Source of the DNA: Roseicyclus sp965662675
Lineage (GTDB): Bacteria > Pseudomonadota > Alphaproteobacteria > Rhodobacterales > Rhodobacteraceae
NCBI RefSeq assembly: GCF_965662675.1
Contig: NZ_CBFIIK010000116.1
Location: 1-8,097 of the forward strand
Length of the DNA: 8,097 bases
Direction: 5' to 3'
In this document: in pieces, positions 1 through 6,025 of the stretch
Layout of the letters: each line of letters begins with the position of its first letter
How positions within the stretch are numbered: the first letter of the stretch is position 1
Translations under genes and position numbers: made by a program
Notes under the pieces: model-generated
Database searches by the model: none
Seen by the model: the letters and a program-made list of their open reading frames with translations, nothing else
What the model was told of the DNA's origin: nothing

Positions 1-1
1 G

Positions 2-850
2 CGCGTCCCCTCGATGCAGCTGGGCGGCACGCCACCGCAGCTAATCGACCAAGCGATCGACGGCACGGTCGATATCGTCTGGACGCTGCCGGGCTATACG
101 CCGGGCCGCTTTCCCCGGACCGAGGTGTTCGAGCTGCCCTTCATCATCGCAGGCGGCAATGCCGAAGCCGCCAGCCGGGCCTTTTGGCAATTGGCCGAAG
201 AAGAGATGATGGCAACCGATTTTGCGGGTCTCCATGTTCTGGGGCTTTGGGTGCATGGGCCGGGTGTGATCCATTCCAAGACCCCCATCACCACGGTCGC
301 CGATCTGGCGGGCGTCAAGCTGCGCGCGCCCACGCGGACCACGAACCTGATGTTCTCGGCGCTGGGGGCCACCGCCATCGGCATGCCGGTTCCGGCTGTC
401 CCCGAGGCGCTGGCCCAAGGGGTGATCGATGCGACCGTCATCCCGTGGGAGGTGACGACCGCGCTCCGCGTGGCCGAACTGGTGGAATATCACACCGAAT
501 TCGGCGGCGAGGCGCTTTATGCCGCGACTTTCATCTTGGCGATGAACCCCGCAAGCTATGCAGCATTGCCCGAGGATCTGCGCGCCATCATCGATGCCCA
601 TTCGGGGCTGGAATTCTCGGCCAATGCGGGCCGGGTGCAGCAAGACTATGACGCGCCGGGCCGCGAGATGGCGGAGGATCAGGGCAACACGATCATCACG
701 CTCGATGAGGCCCAAGTCGCCGCATGGCGCGCGGCGGCCGAACCCACGATCGAGACTTGGGTGGCCGATCTGACCGCATCAGGCGTCGACGGGGCGGCGC
801 TGGTGGCGCGCGCGCGCGCGCTGATCGCCGAGAACCTGCCCGCGAACTGA
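2..850 (+). CDS. dctP: TRAP transporter substrate-binding protein, DctP family (5' end cut off by the window)
   Basis: This is the periplasmic solute receptor of a TRAP transporter. It captures the substrate and delivers it to the DctQ/DctM membrane pair encoded just downstream. The frame is open from the window edge, so the signal peptide and roughly the first 45-50 residues are missing; 282 residues are visible and the family is usually about 330. The Met codon at position 14 is internal (R-V-P-S precedes it), not the start. DctP hallmarks are the 'DLAGVKLRAPTR' stretch, whose Arg (codon 323-325) matches the position that usually pairs with the substrate carboxylate, followed by 'GMPVPAVPEALAQGVIDA', 'PWEV' and 'ALPEDLRAIID'. 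The substrate cannot be named; an organic acid or similar carboxylated compound is the family default. The gene ends in an alternating GC tract coding ARARAL and is followed by a stem-loop. The family call is confident; the symbol is generic. Confidence 0.93.
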   Translation, partial: RVPSMQLGGTPPQLIDQAIDGTVDIVWTLPGYTPGRFPRTEVFELPFIIAGGNAEAASRAFWQLAEEEMMATDFAGLHVLGLWVHGPGVIHSKTPITTVADLAGVKLRAPTRTTNLMFSALGATAIGMPVPAVPEALAQGVIDATVIPWEVTTALRVAELVEYHTEFGGEALYAATFILAMNPASYAALPEDLRAIIDAHSGLEFSANAGRVQQDYDAPGREMAEDQGNTIITLDEAQVAAWRAAAEPTIETWVADLTASGVDGAALVARARALIAENLPAN

Positions 851-859
851 TCGCCGCAA

Positions 860-882
860 GCGGTGGCGCGCTGCGCCATCGC
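860..882 (+). promoter_or_regulatory. Intercistronic stem-loop between dctP and dctQ
   Basis: The arm GCGGTGGCGC (860-869) pairs with GCGCCATCGC (873-882) across a 3-base loop. This gives ten pairs, one of them G-U. It begins 10 bases after the dctP stop codon. No run of T follows, so it does not look like a full intrinsic terminator. In transporter operons such hairpins often protect the 3' end of the binding-protein mRNA, or cause partial termination, so that more binding protein than permease is made. That role is inference here; the hairpin itself is directly visible. Confidence 0.6.
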
Positions 883-923
883 CCGCTATATCGCGCCAGA
901 ACGCTTAAACCCAACGGCTGCGC

Positions 924-929
924 GAGGGA
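924..929 (+). promoter_or_regulatory. Ribosome binding site for dctQ
   Basis: GAGGGA lies 7 bases before the ATG at 937. It supports that ATG over the more upstream in-frame starts, which would run through the dctP coding region and the stem-loop. Confidence 0.65.
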
Positions 930-936
930 CCAAGCC

Positions 937-1515
937 ATGCTGAACATGATCACACGCCTTGCGCAGGTGATGGCATTGCTTGGCGGTCTGGTGCTGTGCC
1001 TTTTGGTGGCAATGACTTGTCTGAGCATTCTCGGGCGCGGCTTGAACAGCCTTGCGCATGGCGCAACCATGGCCGCGCTTGCACCCGCTTTCGCCACATG
1101 GCTGACCGCCCATAGCGGGCCGGTGACGGGTGATTACGAGTTGATCGAGGCGGGCATCGCATTCGCCATCTTCGCCTTCTTGCCGATCTGCCAGCTATCG
1201 GCGGGACATGCGCGGGTCGATCTGATCGCAAGCGCCCTGCCCGCCCGCATCAACCGCGTCCTGGCCGCCTTTTGGGAGGTGGTGCTGGCCGCGATCATCA
1301 TCGTGATCGGCTGGCGGCTTTACTTGGGTTTTCTTGAAAAGCTCGACAATGGCCAAACGACCTTCTTGCTGCAAATGCCGGTCTGGTGGGCCTATGGCGC
1401 AAGTTTTCTGGCGGCCTTGGTCGCGGGGCTGGTCGGGGTCTATTGCGCGATGATGCGCCTGCGCGCGGTGCGAACAGGGCAAGATCCCCTATCCTCCGAA
1501 GGGGCCGAGCCGTGA
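937..1515 (+). CDS. dctQ: TRAP transporter small permease, DctQ family
   Basis: This is the small membrane subunit of the TRAP transporter, 192 residues, expected to have four transmembrane helices and to pair with DctM in the inner membrane. Hydrophobic stretches fall near residues 8-32, 70-88, 110-130 and 152-173. Family signatures are GDYELIE (65-71), 'FLPICQLSAGHARVDLI' (81-97) and 'QMPVWWAYG' (146-154). The frame is open back to 724, but the ATG at 937 is chosen because it has a good ribosome site and the protein then begins directly before helix 1. About 30 residues separate helix 1 from the GDYELIE motif, longer than in the shortest family members; I recall this loop in related alphaproteobacterial proteins. 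The stop codon overlaps the dctM GTG start, so the two are probably translationally coupled. The substrate is unknown. Confidence 0.92.
   Translation: MLNMITRLAQVMALLGGLVLCLLVAMTCLSILGRGLNSLAHGATMAALAPAFATWLTAHSGPVTGDYELIEAGIAFAIFAFLPICQLSAGHARVDLIASALPARINRVLAAFWEVVLAAIIIVIGWRLYLGFLEKLDNGQTTFLLQMPVWWAYGASFLAALVAGLVGVYCAMMRLRAVRTGQDPLSSEGAEP
1498..1504 (+). promoter_or_regulatory. Ribosome binding site for dctM
   Basis: GAAGGGG lies inside the end of dctQ, 7 bases before the GTG at 1512. It supports the GTG start that overlaps the dctQ stop codon rather than the upstream in-frame ATG at 1386. Confidence 0.6.
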
Positions 1516-3005
1516 GCGCTTTCGCCATCGGTCTTTGGTCCTTCCCGGTGCTTTTGGCGCTGATCTTTCTGCGCGCGCCCATCGGGGCTGCGATGTTCAT
1601 GATGGGTGCAGGTGGTCTGTGGCTACTGACGGGCAGCCCGGATATGGCGCTGAACCTGCTCAAGGGGGAAAGCTACGCCACCTTTTCCAGCTATTCGCTG
1701 TCGATCATCCCGATGTTTCTGTTGATGGGGCAATTCGCGACGCTGTCGGGCATGTCGGGGGCGCTGTTTCGTGCCGCCGAAGGCTGGCTCGGCCATCGCA
1801 AGGGGGGCGTTGCCATGGCATCCGTCGGGGCCTGCGCAGGCTTCGGCGCGATTTGCGGCTCATCGCTCGCGACGGCGGCCACGATGGGGCGCGTGGCGCT
1901 GCCCGAATTGCGCCGCTATGGCTATTCGGGGGGCTTTTCCACCGCGACCTTGGCGGCAGGCGGCACGCTCGGCATCTTGATCCCGCCCTCGGTGATCTTG
2001 GTGATCTATGCCATCTTGACCGAGCAAAACATCGCCTCGCTGTTTCTAGCGGCCTTCGTTCCCGGCATTCTGGCGGCTATCGGCTATATGCTGACAATCG
2101 CGATCTATGTGCGGCTGAACCCTGAAAGCGCGGGCGTGAAAGCCCGCGTGCCTTATGTCGCGCGCCTGCGCGCGCTGGCCGAGATATGGCCGGTGATCGC
2201 GGTCTTCGGCCTTGTGGTGGGCGGCATCTATGCGGGTTGGTTCACACCGACCGAAGGGGCGGCGGTGGGCGCGGCTGGCACAGGCCTTCTGGCTGTCGCG
2301 CGCGGCAACATGACTTGGTCGCTCTTCAAACAAAGCATCATCTCGACGGCCATTTCCAGCGCGATGATCTTTTTCATCATCTTGGGCGCGAAACTCTATA
2401 ATTCCTTCCTCGCGCTCACACAAATGCCGCAGGAGCTATCGCTGTGGGTAGTCGGGCAAGGCTATACGCCGCTGACCGTGCTGATCCTGATCATGGTCTT
2501 CTACCTTGTGATGGGCTGCTTGATGGACAGCCTGTCGATGATATTGCTGACCATTCCGATCTTTTGGCCCGTCATGGCGGGATTGGATTTCGGGCTGATC
2601 ACGCTCATCGACATGCAGGCCGCAAGGCTGGCACAAGGCGTGGTCGATGGCATCAGTATGGCCCCGGATCTTCTGGCGCAGGCGCAGGCGAAATTGGCCG
2701 AAGGCATTGCGCTGAGCCGGGACGAGTTTCGCGCCCTTGGCCTGCGCCCCGTGACGGAGGCGATGCATGCCGATTTCAACACCACGCTGACCGCGATCTG
2801 GTTCGGCATCTTGGTGCTGATCGTGGTCGAGGTGGGGTTGATCACGCCGCCTGTCGGGATGAACCTGTTCATCATCAACGCCATGGACCGCGCGACACCC
2901 ATCACCGCCACCTATCGCGCGGTGATGTGGTTCGTGACCTCCGACCTGATCCGGGTGGCGATCCTCGTGGCCTTCCCGGGGATCACGCTGTTCCTGCTGC
3001 GCTGA
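1512..3005 (+). CDS. dctM: TRAP transporter large permease, DctM family
   Basis: This is the large integral membrane subunit that forms the transport path of the TRAP system and uses an ion gradient. It is 497 residues with many hydrophobic helices. Family hallmarks in order are 'IPMFLLMGQFA' (66-76), 'GAICGSSLATAATMG' (112-126), 'LGILIPPS' (153-160), 'GGIYAGWFTPTEGAAVGA' (237-254), 'MDSLSMILLTIPIFWP' (338-353) and 'LITPPVGMNLFIIN' (443-456). The start is the GTG at 1512, which shares GTGA with the dctQ stop; the open frame upstream of it lies inside dctQ. The protein is longer than the usual 425-440 residues because about 67 mostly polar and helical residues (362-428) separate 'PVMAGLDFG' from 'IWFGILVLIVVEVGL', which are nearly adjacent in most family members. 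The reading frame continues cleanly through this insert. The gene converges on kynU with 6 bases between stops. Confidence 0.94.
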   Translation: MSAFAIGLWSFPVLLALIFLRAPIGAAMFMMGAGGLWLLTGSPDMALNLLKGESYATFSSYSLSIIPMFLLMGQFATLSGMSGALFRAAEGWLGHRKGGVAMASVGACAGFGAICGSSLATAATMGRVALPELRRYGYSGGFSTATLAAGGTLGILIPPSVILVIYAILTEQNIASLFLAAFVPGILAAIGYMLTIAIYVRLNPESAGVKARVPYVARLRALAEIWPVIAVFGLVVGGIYAGWFTPTEGAAVGAAGTGLLAVARGNMTWSLFKQSIISTAISSAMIFFIILGAKLYNSFLALTQMPQELSLWVVGQGYTPLTVLILIMVFYLVMGCLMDSLSMILLTIPIFWPVMAGLDFGLITLIDMQAARLAQGVVDGISMAPDLLAQAQAKLAEGIALSRDEFRALGLRPVTEAMHADFNTTLTAIWFGILVLIVVEVGLITPPVGMNLFIINAMDRATPITATYRAVMWFVTSDLIRVAILVAFPGITLFLLR

Positions 3006-3015
3006 CCCGCGTCAG
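3002..3015. other. Small hairpin formed by the two convergent stop codons
   Basis: CTGAC (3002-3006) and GTCAG (3011-3015) are perfect inverted arms around a 4-base loop. The left arm contains the dctM stop codon TGA and the right arm contains the kynU stop codon in reverse. There is no T run on either side, and the gap between genes is only 6 bases, so a normal bidirectional terminator does not fit here. It could be a weak stop signal or chance. Confidence 0.35.
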
Positions 3016-4199
3016 GTGACGGCGTGGCGCGCGTGATATTCGGGGCGGTCCCACAGGCGTTGCGTGATGATACGCCCAAGGATCTCGGCGGCGGCGACCA
3101 CATCGTCCTCGTCGATGTAAAGCGGTGTGAAGCCGAAGCGCATGATGTCGGGGGCGCGGAAATCGCCGATCACCCCATGCGCGATCAAAGCCTGCATCGC
3201 GGCATAGCCTTGGGCGAAATGGAAGGAGACTTGGCTGCCGCGCAATGCCGGGTCGCGCGGGCTGGCCAAGGCCAGATCGGGGCAGCGCGCCGCCATTTCC
3301 GCGATGAACCGCTCGGACAAGGCGATCGAGGCGGCGCGCAAATCAGCCATATCCACCCCCTCCCAGACATCGAGCGCGGCGTCGAGTGCTGTCATCTGCA
3401 AGACCGGCGGCGTGCCGACCCGCATCCGCGCCACACCGGGCGCGGGGCGATAATCGAGATCGAAGGCGAAGGGCGCGGCATGGCCCAGCCATCCGGCAAG
3501 GGCCGGATCGACATGATCGGCCAGATCGGGGCGGATATAGATGAAGGCGGGCGCGCCGGGGCCGCCATTGAGGTATTTATAGCTGCACCCCACCGCGAAT
3601 TCCGCGCCGCATGCCGCCAGATCGACGGGCACCGCCCCGGCGCTATGGGCCAGATCCCAGATCATCACCGCACCCGCCGCATGGGCGGCGCGTGTGATCG
3701 CGCCCATGTCGTGCATCCGGCCCGTGCGGTAATCGACTTGGGTCAGCATCACGGCGGCCACCTCGTCGGTGATGGCACCCGCCACGTCTTCGGGGGCGAC
3801 CACGCGCAGCGTGTGACCATGGCCCAGATGCCGGATCAGCCCGTCGGCCATGTAAAGATCGGTCGGGAAATTGCCGCTGTCGGATAGGATCACGCGTCGG
3901 TCAGGGCGCATCTGCAGGGCGGCGGACAGCGCCTGATAGACCTTGATCGAGAGCGTGTCGCCCATCACCACGCTGCCGGGTGCCGCCCCGATGAGCCGCC
4001 CCACCCGGTCGCCCACGCGTGAGGGCTGCGCCATCCAGCCGTCAAGGTTCCAGCCCTTGATCAGATGCGCGCCCCATTGCCCCGTCACTGCCTGCGCCAC
4101 GCGCGCGGGCACCGATTTGGGTAAAGGGCCCAACGAATTGCCGTCGAGATAAATCACCCCCGCGGGCAGATCGAACAGATGTTTGCGCAAGATGCTCAT
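3012..4199 (-). CDS. kynU: Kynureninase
   Basis: This is a cytoplasmic PLP enzyme that cleaves L-kynurenine to anthranilate and L-alanine, a late step of tryptophan breakdown. It is 395 residues, close to the family's roughly 400-420. Visible family features are 'GVIYLDGNSLGPLP' near the N-terminus (14-27), 'SGNFPTDLYMADGL' (108-121), 'MLTQVDYRTGRMHDM' (151-165), 'IWDLAHSAGAVPVDL' (180-194, with Asp182 expected to contact the PLP ring), 'GCSYKYLNGGPG' (204-215, with Lys208 expected to form the PLP Schiff base) and 'MRFGFTPLYI' (353-362). The frame is open up to 4430, but the ATG at 4199 is chosen because it has a strong AGGGGG ribosome site and overlaps the kynA stop as ATGA, and because the upstream part is just kynA in another frame. 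It is evidently co-translated with kynA. All key residues are present, so it should be active. Confidence 0.96.
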   Translation of the reverse strand: MSILRKHLFDLPAGVIYLDGNSLGPLPKSVPARVAQAVTGQWGAHLIKGWNLDGWMAQPSRVGDRVGRLIGAAPGSVVMGDTLSIKVYQALSAALQMRPDRRVILSDSGNFPTDLYMADGLIRHLGHGHTLRVVAPEDVAGAITDEVAAVMLTQVDYRTGRMHDMGAITRAAHAAGAVMIWDLAHSAGAVPVDLAACGAEFAVGCSYKYLNGGPGAPAFIYIRPDLADHVDPALAGWLGHAAPFAFDLDYRPAPGVARMRVGTPPVLQMTALDAALDVWEGVDMADLRAASIALSERFIAEMAARCPDLALASPRDPALRGSQVSFHFAQGYAAMQALIAHGVIGDFRAPDIMRFGFTPLYIDEDDVVAAAEILGRIITQRLWDRPEYHARHAVT

Positions 4200-5026
4200 A
4201 ATTGCCCCCTGACCTGCCACAGCTCGGGGAACAGCTCCACCTCGAGCATGCGGCGTAGATATTGCACGCCGGATGTGCCACCCGTGCCGCGTTTGAAGCC
4301 GATGATCCGCTCGACCGTGGTAACATGGTTGAAACGCCAGCGGCGGAAGTAATCCTCCAGATCGACCAGCTTTTCGGCCAGCTCGTAAAGCGCCCAATAC
4401 GCGGGCGGATCGCGGTAGACCTGCGCCCATGCATCGCGGATCGCCTCTTGGGCGGCATGGGGCGCGTCCATCTTGTAATGCGCGCTGAAATCCGTGCCCA
4501 GTTCGCGTCCCAGCCGGTCTAGCGCCACGTGGTAGAGCGATTTCTGGCCAAGCTCCGCCACCAGCGCGCCATGCAGCGCGGGGCGGTGTTCATGCACCTT
4601 GAGCATTGCTTGGTTGCGGTTACCCAGCATGTATTCGATGCGCCGATATTGGTGCGACTGAAACCCCGAGGATTTGCCCAGATCATCGCGAAAATCGCTG
4701 TATTCCGAGGGCGTCATGGTGCGCAGCACATCCCATGCGCCGTTGAGCTGTTCGAAAATCCGCGCAACGCGTGTCAGCATCTTGAACACGGCGCGCACAT
4801 CACCAGCCGCAAGCCCCGCGCGCGCGGCGGTCAGTTCATGGATCGCCAGCCGCATCCAAAGTTCGGATGTCTGGTGCTGGATGATGAACAGCATTTCATC
4901 ATGCGCGTCAGAGAGCGGCTTTTGCCCATCGAGCAGCCCGTCCAGTGCAAGATAGTCGCCATAGCTCATCTCGCGCGCATAGGACATGGTGGCGCCGTCT
5001 TTGGCGGGATCATAGGCATCGGTCAT
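4196..5026 (-). CDS. kynA: Tryptophan 2,3-dioxygenase
   Basis: This is a cytoplasmic heme dioxygenase that opens the indole ring of L-tryptophan with O2 to give N-formylkynurenine, the first step of the kynurenine pathway. It is 276 residues, matching the family's roughly 280. Clear signatures are 'HDEMLFIIQHQTSELWM' (42-58, His51 being the conserved distal active-site His), 'SSGFQSHQYRRIEYMLGN' (119-136) and 'RWRFNHVTTVERIIGFKRGT' (229-248, His234 being the expected heme-iron ligand), followed by the substrate-binding GTGGTSG stretch (247-253). The ATG at 5026 has a modest GAAAG site 6 bases upstream; an internal Met at residue 14 is a weaker alternative. The kynU start overlaps the stop codon by 4 bases. 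No kynurenine formamidase gene, which would act between KynA and KynU, is in the window. The gene lies 72 bases after the metal-transporter genes on the same strand. Confidence 0.96.
   Translation of the reverse strand: MTDAYDPAKDGATMSYAREMSYGDYLALDGLLDGQKPLSDAHDEMLFIIQHQTSELWMRLAIHELTAARAGLAAGDVRAVFKMLTRVARIFEQLNGAWDVLRTMTPSEYSDFRDDLGKSSGFQSHQYRRIEYMLGNRNQAMLKVHEHRPALHGALVAELGQKSLYHVALDRLGRELGTDFSAHYKMDAPHAAQEAIRDAWAQVYRDPPAYWALYELAEKLVDLEDYFRRWRFNHVTTVERIIGFKRGTGGTSGVQYLRRMLEVELFPELWQVRGQL
4205..4210 (-). promoter_or_regulatory. Ribosome binding site for kynU
   Basis: On the minus strand AGGGGG lies 5 bases before the kynU ATG (4199-4197), inside the last codons of kynA. It decides the kynU start. 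Confidence 0.7.
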
Positions 5027-5098
5027 GGCAAGCTTTCAGTCAGGATTACGCGACGAGCGTCACCCTGCCCCGCCCCGGCGCGCACCGCAACCCATCGC
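5027..5098 (-). other. Gap between the metal permease gene and kynA
   Basis: These 72 bases are the only sizeable spacer on the minus strand. I find a weak ribosome site (GAAAG at 5037-5033) for kynA. I find no hairpin with a T run for the upstream operon. There is no pair of -35 and -10 boxes at normal spacing; a TAATCC around 5047-5042 has no matching -35. A kynA promoter here is possible but unsupported, and so is termination. Confidence 0.4.
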
Positions 5099-6025
5099 TC
5101 ATCCGCCCGGCGCCACGCCCGCGCCTGCGCGCGCGCGCCCCCAAAGGCAGGCCATCGCAAGCATCACCCCCGACACGGTCGCGATCATGCCCGCGGCGCT
5201 GACCGCGCTGTCAAAGCCCAGCCAGATCGGCCCATACCCCGCCAGCACATAACCAAGCACCGCCGAAAGCGCCGCGATGGCGACCGACAGCCAGATCTGG
5301 CTCGCCAGCCTGTCGGTCATCAGCCGCGCGGTCGCGGGCGGGCAGATGAACATCGCGATCACGATGATCGAGCCCACCGCATCAAAGGCCGCCACCGCGG
5401 CGATAGCGGCAGCGATCACCAGCGCCAGGCCGATGGCCGACACCGGCAGGCCGATGGCGCGGGCAAAGCCCTCGTCAAAGGTCGAGAGTTTCAGGGGCCG
5501 CCAAAAGATCAGCGTCAGCGCCCCCATCAACGCCGCCACCAAGGCGATCCGCGGCAATTCAGGCGGCAGATGGGACAATGCGACAGGGTCCAACAGGCTA
5601 TGCCAGCCGCTGGCGCGCAGCCAGATCAGGGTTTCCAGATTGCCCATCAGCGCGTGATCGACGTCGAGATGGACGCGCGATGTGTCGGATTGCTCGAGCA
5701 ACAGCACGCCGCCTGCGAAAAGCGCGGTAAAGACCACCCCCATCGCGGCGCCGGGCTCGATCCGGCCCAAGCGGCGGACGGCTTCGATCAAGATCACCGC
5801 AACAAGCGCGGCGGCACCCGCCCCGATCAGCATGGGCATGGTCGCGACCGTTCCGGTGACCAGAAAGGCAACGACAATACCGGGCAAGACCACATGGCTG
5901 ATCGCATCCCCGATCAAGGCCTGACGGCGCAGAATCAGGAAATTGCCGGGCAGCGCGCAGGCGATGGCCGCCAAAACCCCAATCAGCAGGGGTGTCAGGG
6001 AAAACTGGACGAATTCGGCACCCAT
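5099..6025 (-). CDS. Metal (Mn/Zn/Fe) ABC transporter permease, second subunit (ABC-3 family)
   Basis: This is an inner-membrane subunit of a divalent-metal importer, of the MntB/ZnuB/SitD/TroD type, 308 residues with about eight to nine hydrophobic helices. The ABC-3 signature 'RRQALIGDAISHVVLPG' (33-49) is intact, including the conserved Asp40, Ser43 and His44. 'LDVDHALMGNLETLIW' (120-135) and 'ICPPATARLMTDRL' (227-240) are further family motifs. The ATG at 6025 is preferred because a G-rich ribosome site (6037-6032) lies 6 bases before it. A GTG one codon earlier (6028) would have only 3 bases of spacing. With the ATG, stop and start share one base (TGATG) with the preceding permease gene, so they are tightly coupled. 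The C-terminus is rich in Gly, Ala and Arg. The metal cannot be settled from the permease; Mn or Fe seems likelier than Zn given the SitBCD-like neighbours. Confidence 0.92.
   Translation of the reverse strand: MGAEFVQFSLTPLLIGVLAAIACALPGNFLILRRQALIGDAISHVVLPGIVVAFLVTGTVATMPMLIGAGAAALVAVILIEAVRRLGRIEPGAAMGVVFTALFAGGVLLLEQSDTSRVHLDVDHALMGNLETLIWLRASGWHSLLDPVALSHLPPELPRIALVAALMGALTLIFWRPLKLSTFDEGFARAIGLPVSAIGLALVIAAAIAAVAAFDAVGSIIVIAMFICPPATARLMTDRLASQIWLSVAIAALSAVLGYVLAGYGPIWLGFDSAVSAAGMIATVSGVMLAMACLWGRARAGAGVAPGG

Noticed and set aside
41..715. A 224-codon open frame on the - strand opposite dctP.
   Set aside because: Antisense shadow of a recognised TRAP binding protein, with His/Arg/Gly-rich composition and no family resemblance.
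821..856. The 10-base repeat CTGATCGCCG at 821-830 and 847-856.
   Set aside because: Short, isolated and made of very common codons in this genome. It flanks no mobile element and shows no further extension.
724..936. A longer N-terminus for DctQ starting at 724.
   Set aside because: It would translate the end of dctP in another frame plus the stem-loop, giving an Arg-rich segment unlike any DctQ. The ATG at 937 has a good ribosome site.
3024..3887. A 287-codon open frame on the + strand opposite kynU.
   Set aside because: Antisense shadow of kynureninase, whose catalytic motifs are intact on the other strand.
4200..4430. A longer N-terminus for KynU starting at 4430.
   Set aside because: It would lie entirely inside kynA in another frame. 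The ATG at 4199 has a strong ribosome site and leaves a protein of normal family length.
5051..5060. A short dyad (GACG/CGTC) before kynA considered as an operator or terminator.
   Set aside because: Only 4 pairs around 2 bases, too tight to form a hairpin, and it does not match an operator I recognise.
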